Of a stretch of 15,165 bases of DNA, positions 1 through 8,089 are shown one piece after another. Position numbers and translations under genes: made by a program. This DNA is from Ignavibacteria bacterium (GTDB lineage Bacteria; Bacteroidota; Ignavibacteria; Tepidaquicellales; OLB5). The DNA lies in assembly GCA_030835005.1 (NCBI GenBank), contig JAUQWT010000102.1:1-15165 (forward strand). Reading direction: 5' to 3'. The notes below the pieces were generated by a model. That model saw only the letters and a list, made by a program, of their open reading frames with translations, did no database searches and was not told the origin of the DNA. The stretch's first letter is position 1. Every line of letters begins with the position of its first letter.

Positions 1-2126
1 TTCAAGAATTCAGGGCTGAATACCCTTCTGACAGATTCTTCGATCTGCATTTTCATCTTATCATGTTTATTTGTCTCATTCGGGTCACCAAAACCCATGC
101 CGCCAATTGACTTGATATCTTTTGTGCCAATATTGGAGGTCATAATAAGTATCGTATTTTTGAAATCTACTTTTCTGCCAAGGCTATCTGTAAGTAAACC
201 TTCATCAAGCACCTGGAGAAGGATATTGAAAATATCCGGATGCGCTTTTTCAATTTCATCAAGCAAAACTACTGAATACGGTTTGCGGCGTACTTTTTCG
301 GTAAGCTGTCCGCCTTCTTCGTAGCCAACGTATCCTGGAGGCGCACCAACGAGTCTGGATACATTGAATTTCTCCATATACTCACTCATATCGATTCTTA
401 TCAAGTTTTCTTCGCTATCAAAAAGGAATCTTGAAAGCACTTTTGCCATTTCAGTCTTTCCAACTCCTGTAGGTCCCGTAAAAATGAATGAACCTATTGG
501 CCTGTTTGGATCTTTAAGTCCTGCTCGTGTTCTGCGAATAGCCTTGGAAAGCTTTATTATCGCTTCATCCTGTCCAATAATATACTTTTTCAGCTCATCT
601 TCCATCTTAACCAGTTTATCACTTTCTGATTGAGCTACGCGGTTAACCGGTATACCGGTCATCATCGAAACAACATCAGCAACATTTTCTTCGGTTACTT
701 CATGAACAATGCTTTGGGATTTAACTTCCCAATCAAGCTTAGCCTGTTCAAGCTCATTAATGAACCTTTTTTCTTCGTCGCGAAGTTTTGCAGCTTCCTC
801 GAAATTCTGGTTTTTAACTACCTGGTTCTTTTTAAGCTTTATGTTCTGTATCTCGTTTTCAAGAATAACAATGTTTTCAGGTACAACAATATTTGCAAGA
901 TGCACCCTTGAACCTGCTTCATCCATGACATCAATGGCCTTATCAGGAAGGTAACGGTCTGTGATATATCTTGAGCTAAGCTTCACTGCCGATTCTATTG
1001 CCTTATCAGAATACTTTACATTATGATGCTCTTCGTATTTATGCTTGATATTTGTGAGTATCTGCATTGTTTCCTCTTCCGTAGTAGGATCAACAATTAT
1101 CTTCTGGAAACGGCGGTCTAAAGCCCCATCCTTTTCGATGTACTGGCGGTACTCATCAAGTGTTGTTGCTCCTATGCACTGCAGGTCACCCCTTGCGAGC
1201 GCAGGCTTGAAGATATTCGACGCATCAAGTGAACCCGAAGCGCCGCCAGCCCCGACAATTGTATGCAGCTCATCTATGAAAAGGATAACATCCTTGGCTT
1301 TTTCAAGCTCATTCATAACTGCTTTCATGCGCTCTTCAAACTGGCCGCGGTATTTTGTGCCGGCCACAAGCGAGGCAAGATCAAGCGTAACAACACGCTT
1401 ATCATGCAGAACGCGGGAAACTTTCTTTTGTACTATGCGAATTGCGAGTCCCTCAGCAATAGCGGTTTTACCAACACCCGGCTCGCCAATAAGCACTGGA
1501 TTATTCTTTTTCCTGCGACTGAGTACTTGCGCTACGCGTTCAATTTCTTTTTCACGTCCTACAATCGGATCAAGTTTATCATCATGCGCAAGTTTAGTAA
1601 GGTCCCTTCCGAAATTATCAAGCACGGGAGTTTTAGTTCTGTCCGGTTTTTTTTCAGTTGACGGCGGTTTTTGCTGCTGAGGCGAAGTCTTGCCGCTTAA
1701 AATATTGGAGAGTTCTTCTTTTACGATCTCGTATGTAATGCCGAATTGCTGAAGAATTTGTGAGGCAAGGTTATCATCTTCACGTAAAATAGAAAGCAAT
1801 AGGTGCTCAGTTCCAATTACATCAGATTTAAATATCTTAGCTTCAAGATAAGTTATCTTCAAAACTTTTTCAGCCTGCTTTGTGAGCGGGATATTGCCAA
1901 CTGTAAGAGTTGCCCCGGACTGTCTTACTGTATCTTCAACAGTTTTTTTGATCTTTGCAGAATCTTTCCCGAGATTCTTGAAGATCTTAATTGCAATACC
2001 TTCGCCTTCGCGGATAATACCAAGTAATAAATGCTCGGTCCCGATATAATCGTGCCCCAGCCGAATTGCCTCTTCCCTGCTTAGCCTGATCACATCCTGA
2101 ACCCTGTTTGAGAAATTACTGTCCAT
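1..2126 (-). CDS. clpC: ATP-dependent Clp protease ATP-binding subunit ClpC (C-terminus cut by window edge)
   Basis: AAA+ unfoldase that feeds substrates to the ClpP peptidase in the cytoplasm. I translated 708 uninterrupted codons from ATG at 2126 down to the window edge. The product has a double Clp-N domain (about 1-145), a first AAA module with Walker A GEPGVGKT (214-221) and Walker B ILFIDELH (281-288), a coiled middle region with a UVR-like motif NFEEAAKLRDEE (441-452), and a second AAA module with Walker A GPTGVGKT (551-558) and Walker B VVLLDEIEKAHP (619-630). The double Clp-N domain plus the UVR-type middle region points to ClpC rather than ClpA or ClpB. The last visible residues, FSPEFL, match the start of the conserved FxPEFLNR block, so roughly 100-150 residues lie beyond the edge. 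No SD sequence precedes the start. The 158 bases between this gene and the kinase gene upstream hold no recognisable promoter or terminator, so either co-transcription or a separate promoter is possible. Confidence 0.96.
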   Translation of the reverse strand, partial: MDSNFSNRVQDVIRLSREEAIRLGHDYIGTEHLLLGIIREGEGIAIKIFKNLGKDSAKIKKTVEDTVRQSGATLTVGNIPLTKQAEKVLKITYLEAKIFKSDVIGTEHLLLSILREDDNLASQILQQFGITYEIVKEELSNILSGKTSPQQQKPPSTEKKPDRTKTPVLDNFGRDLTKLAHDDKLDPIVGREKEIERVAQVLSRRKKNNPVLIGEPGVGKTAIAEGLAIRIVQKKVSRVLHDKRVVTLDLASLVAGTKYRGQFEERMKAVMNELEKAKDVILFIDELHTIVGAGGASGSLDASNIFKPALARGDLQCIGATTLDEYRQYIEKDGALDRRFQKIIVDPTTEEETMQILTNIKHKYEEHHNVKYSDKAIESAVKLSSRYITDRYLPDKAIDVMDEAGSRVHLANIVVPENIVILENEIQNIKLKKNQVVKNQNFEEAAKLRDEEKRFINELEQAKLDWEVKSQSIVHEVTEENVADVVSMMTGIPVNRVAQSESDKLVKMEDELKKYIIGQDEAIIKLSKAIRRTRAGLKDPNRPIGSFIFTGPTGVGKTEMAKVLSRFLFDSEENLIRIDMSEYMEKFNVSRLVGAPPGYVGYEEGGQLTEKVRRKPYSVVLLDEIEKAHPDIFNILLQVLDEGLLTDSLGRKVDFKNTILIMTSNIGTKDIKSIGGMGFGDPNETNKHDKMKMQIEESVRRVFSPEFL

Positions 2127-2284
2127 ATTATTAGTATTTTAATTGTGTTACTATTTTCAACCACTTATGGTCAAAAATAATTCCCATTAGCTAAAATTAC
2201 GCTTTTATTGAAATATTTGCAATTCTATTGATTTTACATCGAAATGAAAAGTCTGCAAGTATTGGAGTTTAGCAGAGATACATT

Positions 2285-4180
2285 TCAGGTTCTTTTCAGA
2301 TAATTCAGTCTCTTAAATGAGATTCTGAATTCTGTGCCGTTCTTACGAATAAGCTCTGCCTTACCACCAAGCTGCTCGGCCAGGATCTTTACAAGTTTCA
2401 AGCCCAGGCTGGCTGTATTGTTAAAATTCACCTGCGGCGGGATTCCCACACCATCATCCCGAATTGTCATAACATAATTTCCGGTCTCGCTTTCAGTGAG
2501 ATTGATATAAATACTTCCTTCCCTTTCTCCCGGAAAAGCATATTTGAGGCAATTGCTTATGAGCTCATTTACTATCAATCCGCAGGGAATAGACGTATCA
2601 ATATCCAGGTAGATACTTGTGAATTCTATCACGGGTTTTACCTTATCTATATTAGTGCCGTATGTAGAGTACAGACTGTAAACTAGGTTTTTGATGTAAT
2701 CGTAAAATTCAATTACCGATAGATCCGTTGAGCGATATAGTTTTTCGTGAATAAGCGCCATTGTCTTTATCCTGTTCTGGCTCTCAGAAAAAAGGTCATG
2801 AATTTCGCTATCTTTTATGTGTGCCGACTGCAGCTTTATCAGGCTTGAAATGATCTGCAGATTATTCTTTACCCTATGATGAATTTCTTTAAGGAGCAGC
2901 TCTTTTTGCTTAAGGGATTTTTCGATATTTTCTTCATATTTTTTTCTTTCAGTAATATCACTGTGAATACCAATTGAGCCGATAATATTTCCCTTTGCGT
3001 CTTTCAGCGGAGCTCCTGAGATCTCAACCCACATACTTTCACCTGATCTCTTTTTCATTTTTACTTCGTACTTATCTTTGAACCCGTGTTTCCGTATTTT
3101 TATCTTTTCTCTTATGAACTTTCTGTACTCTTCATCAACAAGCAGTTCTGCTGCATTTGCACCGATCAGCTCCTGCTTAGAGTATCCAAAGAACTTTATA
3201 GCATTATCATTAACAAACATTATCTTATCATCATTATCAGCATATATAATGACTTCACTCATACTTTCAATCAGAGTTCTGTACTTTAATTCACTATCAG
3301 TTAAGGCCTGTTGAGTATTCTTAAGTTCAGTAATATCGTAAGCAATACCCAGAACAGACGGTTTGCCCATGTAATCAATAATTGTTCCGGTGTAATCAAG
3401 CCATTTTACGTTGCCGTTTCTATCCAAAATCTTTATTTCATATCTAGACGGAACTTCTTCACCTTTCATTCTTGCATGTCCGCGGTCTCTTGCAACTTCT
3501 TTATGGTCCGGGTGCACCAGATCCCAGAAATTCATCTTGTACAATTCTTCCAGTGAAAACCCGGTCAGGAAAGCTGAATAATCATTGCCATAAATAAACT
3601 TATTATCTGAAAAAATGAAAATAGCGGCCGGAACTGATTCCGTTAAGCGCCGGTATTTTTCCTCACTTTCGCGCTGCTTTTCCTGAGCATTGACCCTGTC
3701 AGTAATATCAACATATATCTGATCAATTGCATAGGGCTTCCCGGCCGAATCGAGCTCAGCATAATAATATACATCCAGCCAAAGGACTTTATTCTCGCGG
3801 TTAATAATGCGGTAGATGTAGCGAAATGTGTCTTTGAATTTGTTATCGCACCAAACTCCGTGCGCTTTCAAAAATCCATCCTTATCATCCGGATGAATAC
3901 TGGCCAGAATATCTTCCTCAGTACGCGCATTAAATTCCTCACGGGTATAGCCTGACTGGCGTGAGAATTCCTTATTGATAAGAGCGAATCCCTGAGTATC
4001 TTCAAGTACACGTGTAAAAGCTATGGGAGCATTTTCGACAACCTTGGGGTAACCGAATAAGGAGAAATCGTAAGTATCTAGCTGCTTTTGCAAATCCTCA
4101 TTTTTCCTTTTCAGGGCTTCTAATTCTGATTGAAGTTCTTGTATGGATTTACTGCTGCCTTTATTCATATTCTGTTGCAT
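2285..4180 (-). CDS. Cytoplasmic PAS-domain sensor histidine kinase, HisKA_2 type
   Basis: Autophosphorylating sensor kinase of 631 residues with no membrane segment or signal peptide, so it probably senses an internal signal. The order is: short coiled coil (about 12-35), PAS 1 (about 45-162), PAS 2 (about 175-285), PAS 3 (about 298-412), each ending in a PAC-like (Y/H)xDIT(D/E) motif (157-161, 281-285, 407-411), then a HisKA_2 dimerisation domain with EIHHRVKNNLQ (432-442), where H435 is the likely phospho-acceptor. A HATPase domain follows, with N-box NELISN (538-543), G1 box DDGVGI (575-580) and a GLKLV G2 box (593-597). HisKA_2 kinases are often orphan sensors that signal through stand-alone regulators; no receiver domain or response regulator gene is present here. 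The gene is divergent from mscL and precedes clpC on the same strand. The ligand cannot be told from sequence. The start is the first of two in-frame ATGs (the other is codon 5), with no clear SD. Confidence 0.93.
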   Translation of the reverse strand: MQQNMNKGSSKSIQELQSELEALKRKNEDLQKQLDTYDFSLFGYPKVVENAPIAFTRVLEDTQGFALINKEFSRQSGYTREEFNARTEEDILASIHPDDKDGFLKAHGVWCDNKFKDTFRYIYRIINRENKVLWLDVYYYAELDSAGKPYAIDQIYVDITDRVNAQEKQRESEEKYRRLTESVPAAIFIFSDNKFIYGNDYSAFLTGFSLEELYKMNFWDLVHPDHKEVARDRGHARMKGEEVPSRYEIKILDRNGNVKWLDYTGTIIDYMGKPSVLGIAYDITELKNTQQALTDSELKYRTLIESMSEVIIYADNDDKIMFVNDNAIKFFGYSKQELIGANAAELLVDEEYRKFIREKIKIRKHGFKDKYEVKMKKRSGESMWVEISGAPLKDAKGNIIGSIGIHSDITERKKYEENIEKSLKQKELLLKEIHHRVKNNLQIISSLIKLQSAHIKDSEIHDLFSESQNRIKTMALIHEKLYRSTDLSVIEFYDYIKNLVYSLYSTYGTNIDKVKPVIEFTSIYLDIDTSIPCGLIVNELISNCLKYAFPGEREGSIYINLTESETGNYVMTIRDDGVGIPPQVNFNNTASLGLKLVKILAEQLGGKAELIRKNGTEFRISFKRLNYLKRT

Positions 4181-4208
4181 ATTAACATATATTTTTCAAA
4201 TTATCTAT

Positions 4209-4222
4209 AGTGATTTATCACT
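4209..4222. promoter_or_regulatory. Short palindrome in the kinase/mscL divergent control region
   Basis: AGTGAT-TT-ATCACT is a perfect 6-bp inverted repeat with a 2-bp centre, 29 bases upstream of the histidine kinase start, within the 162-base region shared with mscL. Its position suits an operator for the kinase gene, but it fits no regulator consensus I can name, and a 6-bp repeat can arise by chance in AT-rich DNA. Confidence 0.25.
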
Positions 4223-4276
4223 TAGAATTCATTTAAGTCAGCTATATTCAGGCAAATATATTCAATAATTACAGAA

Positions 4277-4304
4277 TTTGCATATCAAAATCACAGTAAA
4301 TTTG
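4277..4304 (+). promoter_or_regulatory. Candidate Bacteroidota-type promoter of mscL
   Basis: TTTG (4277-4280) is followed after 16 bases by TAAATTTG (4297-4304), an exact match to the TAnnTTTG -7 element known for the Bacteroidota primary sigma factor. The usual gap between the two elements is a little longer (about 19 bases), so the -33 assignment is weak. A start near 4311 would give a leader of about 30 bases to the mscL ATG. Confidence 0.35.
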
Positions 4305-4342
4305 TTATTTTAAATAAACATACAAGTAAAGGAATAAAACAC

Positions 4343-4753
4343 ATGGGCTTATTCAAAGAATTCAAAGAATTTATTTCGAAAGGTAATGTTGTTGATCTGG
4401 CAGTTGGTGTTATAATTGGCGCTGCTTTCGGAAAGATTGTATCTTCAGTTGTTGAAGATGTGATCATGCCGCCGATAGGTTTAATACTTGGAGGGGTGAA
4501 TTTTACCGCACTAAAGATCGTAATGAAGGAAGCTTCAACCGATCCGACCGGAAAAGTAATTGAAGCTGTAACATTGAACTATGGAAATTTCATTCAGACA
4601 GGAATAGATTTCGTAATCATAGCCGCAGCGATTTTCTTATTTGTGAAGATGTTTAACAGTATGAAGAGAGAAGAAGCTGCTGCCCCTCCACCCGGACCTA
4701 CAAATGAAGAGAAGCTGCTCACCGAGATAAGGGATTTACTAAGTAAAAAGTAA
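4343..4753 (+). CDS. mscL: Large-conductance mechanosensitive channel MscL
   Basis: Homopentameric inner-membrane channel that opens under high membrane tension and releases solutes during hypo-osmotic shock. The 136 residues match the family length and align over the whole protein with E. coli MscL: N-terminal amphipathic helix (KEFKEFISKGNVVDLA), TM1 with VGVIIGAAFGKIVSS (21-35) forming the gate, the conserved DVIMPPIGL segment (39-47), a periplasmic loop (about 50-80), TM2 (about 87-104), a proline/alanine linker (112-119) and the C-terminal bundle helix EEKLLTEIRDLL (122-133). This is one of the few genes here with an SD-like sequence (AAAGGAA at 4328-4334, 8 bases before ATG). It is a single gene, divergent from the PAS kinase. 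No residue looks out of place for a working channel. Confidence 0.98.
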   Translation: MGLFKEFKEFISKGNVVDLAVGVIIGAAFGKIVSSVVEDVIMPPIGLILGGVNFTALKIVMKEASTDPTGKVIEAVTLNYGNFIQTGIDFVIIAAAIFLFVKMFNSMKREEAAAPPPGPTNEEKLLTEIRDLLSKK

Positions 4754-4777
4754 AAAAGCAAAAAACAAAAAAAGCTT

Positions 4778-4812
4778 ATTGAGCAACATTTGGATTACAT
4801 TCTCAATTTTTT
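4778..4812 (+). terminator. Weak candidate terminator after mscL
   Basis: ATTGAG (4778-4783) can pair with CTCAAT (4802-4807), followed by a run of T to 4812. The stem is only 6 AT-rich base pairs with an 18-base loop, so it would be a poor terminator; position and T-run are the main support. Confidence 0.3.
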
Positions 4813-4889
4813 ACGAACCGAATAAAGATTCAATCAACGCAGAGCAGCGATGTACGTACAAAAGTCAGTGTTGTTATTTTCGTCCCTAA

Positions 4890-4970
4890 TAATTCCCCTC
4901 TTGTAAAGGGTACGGAATTAGCCGTGGGGTTGGTAGAGAGCAATCAGAAGTTTCCGGTTCTGCAACCCCA
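4890..4970. repeat. Foldable intergenic element with two nested hairpins, probably a dispersed repeat
   Basis: Hairpin 1: TAATTCC (4890-4896) pairs perfectly with GGAATTA (4914-4920), with inner CCT/AGG pairing. Hairpin 2: TGGGGTTG (4925-4932) pairs with CAACCCCA (4963-4970), and CAGAA (4945-4949) pairs with TTCTG (4958-4962) directly next to it, giving about 13 pairs with one 12-base bulge. The block looks like the CCCCTC...GGGGTTGG intergenic repeats frequent in Bacteroidota and relatives. That family assignment is from memory; the pairing is seen directly. Confidence 0.5.
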
Positions 4971-5074
4971 GTCTCCAAAAGAAGCGACTTTCAACAAGTA
5001 ATCTCATTGCAACCCTTTCCAGAATTAATTCATCTAAAATATATTGGTTAAATTAACATATTATATCTTGTCTA

Positions 5075-5587
5075 ATGATAAAAACAGCATTACTTCTTTT
5101 TGTCCTCTTAAATTTCTTTCCAATTGTATTCTCTCAATCCGGCGTAAAACTAGGTGACAAAGCTCCGAAAATGACCGTTGAAGAATGGCTGAAAGGAGAT
5201 CCTGTAACAACATTTGAAAGCGGGAAAGTCTATCTGGTAGAATTCTGGGGCACTTGGTGCGGCCCTTGCATTGCTAATATTCCTCATTTAAGTGAAATAC
5301 AGGAGAAATATTCATCAAAAGACCTGATTGTAATAGGTGTTGCCAGTCATGAGTTTGATGGGCGCGAAAAGCTGGATAAATTCATGCAGAAACGCGGTGA
5401 TGAGATGAAATACCTCGTGGCGTTTGATACTGACCTTTCAATGCAAAGTGATTGGGACGGCACCAGCGGATCAAATTTCCGCCTGCCGATATGTTTTATT
5501 GTGAATAAATCAGGAAACATAGTATTTATTGGTCACCCGGAAGATGAGGGTCTGGAAGGAATAATAGAGAAAAGTGTTGGAGAGTGA
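5075..5587 (+). CDS. Secreted TlpA/ResA-type thioredoxin-fold protein
   Basis: Probable extracytoplasmic thiol:disulfide oxidoreductase of 170 residues. A signal peptide (1-20, hydrophobic core LLLFVLLNFFPIVF, likely cleavage after FS) sends it out of the cytoplasm. The thioredoxin domain carries WGTWCGPC (58-65) with redox cysteines C62 and C65, the strand before it (VYLVEFWG), and the cis-proline in RLPICFIV (P138). In TlpA/ResA relatives such proteins reduce periplasmic cysteines, for example during cytochrome c maturation; the substrate here is unknown and no cytochrome genes are nearby. An additional cysteine (C140) sits two residues after the cis-proline, and the residue before that proline is Leu rather than the usual Thr or Val. 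There is no SD before the ATG, in keeping with the neighbours. The gene stands alone, convergent with pckG. Confidence 0.9.
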   Translation: MIKTALLLFVLLNFFPIVFSQSGVKLGDKAPKMTVEEWLKGDPVTTFESGKVYLVEFWGTWCGPCIANIPHLSEIQEKYSSKDLIVIGVASHEFDGREKLDKFMQKRGDEMKYLVAFDTDLSMQSDWDGTSGSNFRLPICFIVNKSGNIVFIGHPEDEGLEGIIEKSVGE

Positions 5588-5702
5588 TTTTGAGTTCTTA
5601 TAGATAGTATTTGGTTAAAAGACCTGATTGCGAAGATGATTGAAATGTACAGCAGCGCTTCACAAGTCTGAGTCTTCGAACCATTCCAGCGCTGTTTTCT
5701 GG

Positions 5703-5722
5703 ATTCCCGCTTTCGCGGGAAT
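5703..5722. repeat. dRS3-like 20-bp palindromic repeat
   Basis: ATTCCCGC-TTTC-GCGGGAAT is a perfect 8-bp inverted repeat around a 4-base loop and fits the ATTCCC-N8-GGGAAT pattern of the dispersed dRS3-type repeats described in Neisseria and seen in many other genomes. No T-run follows on either strand, so it is not a standard intrinsic terminator. It lies between two convergent 3' ends. Confidence 0.6.
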
Positions 5723-5735
5723 GAAAAAATAATAT

Positions 5736-5796
5736 AAAAAGGGACTCCGAAATTTTACACTGACAGGAATGTCTGTGCTACATTTAACGGGTCCCT
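5736..5796 (-). terminator. Candidate pckG terminator containing a second hairpin repeat
   Basis: On the minus strand, downstream of the pckG stop, AGGGAC (complement of 5791-5796) pairs with GTCCCT (complement of 5740-5745) and is followed by a T-run (5736-5740). The long loop holds its own hairpin: CACTGACA (5758-5765), loop GGAA, TGTCTGTG (5770-5777), with one mismatch. The inner hairpin looks like another short dispersed repeat. The outer stem is only 6 bp, so terminator activity is uncertain. Confidence 0.4.
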
Positions 5797-5820
5797 GTAA
5801 TTTTATGAATCTGATAAATC

Positions 5821-7602
5821 TTATGACTTCTTGTATCTTTCTTCAGCTTTATTTATTTCTGCGGAGAGTTCTGCAGGAAGCTTTTCGCCGAATATTTTGT
5901 AGTACTCGCGCATTTCTTCAAGTTCTGCAATTCCCTGCTCTTTTCCAACAGTAAATAACTGCTTCAATTGATCCTTTGTGATATCAAGTCCAGATACGTC
6001 AAAAGAATCAACTTCGGGTAGTCTGCCAATAGGCGCATCAACAGCTTTACCGGTGCCCATGACTCTCTCGATAGCCCATTTAATTGCACGGATATTATCG
6101 CCGTATCCCGGCCACATGAATTTGCCATTTTCATCTTTGCGGAACCAATTCACATAAAATATCTTAGGGAGTTTGCTGTTATCATGTTTCTTGCCAATGC
6201 TGATCCAGTGATTAAAGTAATCACCCATATGGTAGCCGCAGAACGGCAGCATAGCAAAGGGGTCGTGCCTTAATTTACCAACAGTACCTGCTGCTGCTGC
6301 TGTCATTTCAGATGAACATGATGAGCCCATGTATACTCCGTGATTCCAGTCATAAGCCTCAGTGATGAGCGGAACAAATGATGCGCGCCTGCCTCCAAAG
6401 AGGAATGCGGAGATCGGCACGCCTTTGGGATCTTCCCATGCAGGATCAATTACCGGGCATTGTGAAGCAGGAGCCGTAAAGCGTGAATTGGGATGTGAGG
6501 ATAGTTCTTTGCTTTCGGGAGTCCAGTCTTTTTTATGCCAGTCAATTAAGTGTGCAGGCTTTTCATCAGTCATTCCTTCCCACCATACATCGCCGTCATC
6601 AGTATAAGCAACATTTGTAAATATTGAATTCTTCGTTGCTGAAAGCATAGCATTGGCATTTGTTTTCATCGAAGTGCCGGGCGCAACACCGAAGAATCCG
6701 TATTCCGGATTAATCGCATGAAGCATTCCGTCATCGCCGAACTTCATCCATGCAATATCATCACCTACAGTCTCGACTTTCCACCCGGGAATTGAAGGAG
6801 TAAGCATTGCAAGGTTAGTTTTACCGCAAGCTGAAGGGAATGCAGCAGCTATATATTTCTTTTCGCCGCCGGGAGGTGTAACGCCAAGAATAAGCATATG
6901 CTCAGCAAGCCAACCCTGTTCCCTTGCAAGAACTGAAGCAATTCTAAGCGCAAAACATTTCTTTCCTAAAAGCGCATTTCCACCGTAACCGCTTCCGTAT
7001 GACCAGATAGCTTTTTCTTCAGGGAAGTGTACAATATACTTTGTAGTACTGCACGGCCATGGAATATCTTTTTTACCGTCTGTTAAAGGATAGCCAACTG
7101 AGTGAATTGCGGGAACGAACTCGCCTTTTTCACCAAGGACATCAAGTACTTTCTGCCCGATGCGTGTCATAATTCTCATATTAATTACAACATAGGGAGA
7201 GTCGGTAAGCTCAACGCCAATGTGCGCAATATTAGAACCAAGCGGACCCATGCTGAAAGGAATAACATACATCGTACGGCCTTTCATGCATCCTTTAAAA
7301 ATGCCGTTTAAGATGCCTTTCATTTCTTTGGGATCCATCCAGTTATTGGTTGGCCCGGCATCTTCTTTCTTTTCGGAACAGATAAAGGTCTTATCTTCTA
7401 CGCGGGCAACATCACTTGGGTCAGATACCACCCAATAGCTGTTTTCCCTTTTTTTCAGCGGAACAAACTGACCGCTGGAAACACACTCGTCAATAAGTTT
7501 TTTGTTTTCTTCTTCAGAACCATCGCACCAGTGGACTGAATCAGGCTGGCAAAGTTCTGCCATTTGTCCAACCCAATCTTTCAACTTTTGATTGTTTGTC
7601 AT
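5821..7602 (-). CDS. pckG: Phosphoenolpyruvate carboxykinase (GTP)
   Basis: Cytoplasmic enzyme that interconverts oxaloacetate plus GTP with phosphoenolpyruvate, CO2 and GDP, linking the TCA cycle to gluconeogenesis (or working as an anaplerotic CO2-fixing step). At 593 residues it has the usual length of the GTP-dependent family. Diagnostic features are the P-loop FPSACGKTN (255-263) with the GTP-class reactive cysteine C259, the kinase-2 block GDDIAWMKF (280-288), YGGNALLGKKCFALRIAS (206-223), and the presumed metal ligands K215, H235 and D282, whose spacing matches rat PEPCK K244, H264 and D311. NPEYGFFGVAPGT (298-310) and the C-terminal WFRKDENGKFMWPGYGDN (486-503) block are also intact. 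The ATG at 7602 gives the normal N-terminus; GAAGAAA just upstream is at most a weak SD. The 200 bases further upstream (7603-7802) are AT-rich with no clear promoter. The gene is monocistronic by its surroundings. Confidence 0.98.
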   Translation of the reverse strand: MTNNQKLKDWVGQMAELCQPDSVHWCDGSEEENKKLIDECVSSGQFVPLKKRENSYWVVSDPSDVARVEDKTFICSEKKEDAGPTNNWMDPKEMKGILNGIFKGCMKGRTMYVIPFSMGPLGSNIAHIGVELTDSPYVVINMRIMTRIGQKVLDVLGEKGEFVPAIHSVGYPLTDGKKDIPWPCSTTKYIVHFPEEKAIWSYGSGYGGNALLGKKCFALRIASVLAREQGWLAEHMLILGVTPPGGEKKYIAAAFPSACGKTNLAMLTPSIPGWKVETVGDDIAWMKFGDDGMLHAINPEYGFFGVAPGTSMKTNANAMLSATKNSIFTNVAYTDDGDVWWEGMTDEKPAHLIDWHKKDWTPESKELSSHPNSRFTAPASQCPVIDPAWEDPKGVPISAFLFGGRRASFVPLITEAYDWNHGVYMGSSCSSEMTAAAAGTVGKLRHDPFAMLPFCGYHMGDYFNHWISIGKKHDNSKLPKIFYVNWFRKDENGKFMWPGYGDNIRAIKWAIERVMGTGKAVDAPIGRLPEVDSFDVSGLDITKDQLKQLFTVGKEQGIAELEEMREYYKIFGEKLPAELSAEINKAEERYKKS

Positions 7603-7802
7603 TTTCTTCGGGATTAAATTTAAGTTTAAACTGAACTTGAAAGTGTAAAAATGAATTCAGCCCACTTCCTCATCAAAGCCGTTCCATTTTACAGATTTTA
7701 GTAAATCATTATGTAAAAATAGGGATTTTTTGAGATTTTTTCAATTTAATAATTCGGTATGGGAACCCTAGGAGACTACAAAATCATAAAAGTATGTCAA
7801 CG

Positions 7803-8072
7803 TTACAATTCCAGCGAATCATACTGCACGATTTCCCATTTAAGGCACTTGTGATAGAAAGATAATTCGCAGATTATGCCCGCTTCATCGCAAATCACGG
7901 TGAAGTGCGTTTTGAAGCCCTCTTCATTATCCGGCAGCCGCCACATGTTGGCTATTTTGGAGACCTTATAAGTCCGGTTATCCCATTTGAATTTCAGGAT
8001 ATTCACGGTTGAGTTGTGGAAGTGAGAGATCACTTCAATGGGTTTATATACCTGGTTTTGTGTGTAGGCCAT
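7803..8072 (-). CDS. 89-residue protein of unknown function, divergent from lexA; possible DUF6504-like
   Basis: No function assigned. I place the start at the ATG at 8072 (MAYTQNQ...). The frame stays open 30 codons further upstream, to an ATG at 8162, but that part is mostly the AGATT repeat array and reads as non-protein-like. The product is small, soluble and probably beta-rich, with a pattern F-x-W-x-x-R-x-Y-x-V-x-x-I (28-40), MWRLP (43-47) and a C-terminal KWEIVQYD (78-85). There is no signal peptide or membrane segment; three cysteines (C61, C68, C76) are present. From memory, the layout resembles DUF6504-type small proteins encoded beside Y-family polymerase genes in actinobacteria; this needs an HMM search. 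Its neighbours support a role tied to DNA damage: it is divergent from lexA, with dinB beyond, and the LexA operator lies 120-152 bases upstream of its start. It could instead be unrelated and under its own promoter. Confidence 0.7.
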   Translation of the reverse strand: MAYTQNQVYKPIEVISHFHNSTVNILKFKWDNRTYKVSKIANMWRLPDNEEGFKTHFTVICDEAGIICELSFYHKCLKWEIVQYDSLEL

Positions 8073-8089
8073 TTTGATTTCAGACTGAA

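Larger units (their letters stand above)
4754..5074. other. 321-base gap between mscL and the thioredoxin gene
   Basis: No convincing open reading frame. It holds the weak terminator-like hairpin near 4800, a perfect 10-base palindrome TGTACGTACA (4851-4860), the foldable element at 4890-4970, and an AT-rich stretch (5030-5070) that should carry the promoter of the downstream gene, although no standard -35/-10 pair stands out. Confidence 0.6.

Noticed and set aside
1045..1680. 211-codon plus-strand frame at the left end
   Set aside because: It lies antisense to the conserved AAA module of clpC; its Ser-rich product is a typical antisense shadow.
4209..4222. CRP or FNR binding site at the AGTGAT-TT-ATCACT palindrome
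   Set aside because: The 2-base centre does not fit TGTGA-N6-TCACA or TTGAT-N4-ATCAA.
5317..5630. A 14-base direct repeat (AAAAGACCTGATTG) at 5317-5330 and 5617-5630, exactly 300 bases apart
   Set aside because: No flanking similarity, and a 14-base match is expected by chance with probability of this order in 15 kb.
5703..5722. Intrinsic terminator of the thioredoxin gene
   Set aside because: A strong stem, but A-rich sequence instead of a T-run follows it on the plus strand.
5821..7602. ATP-dependent PEP carboxykinase (pckA)
   Set aside because: The P-loop FPSACGKTN with its cysteine and the GDDIAWMKF block belong to the GTP class.
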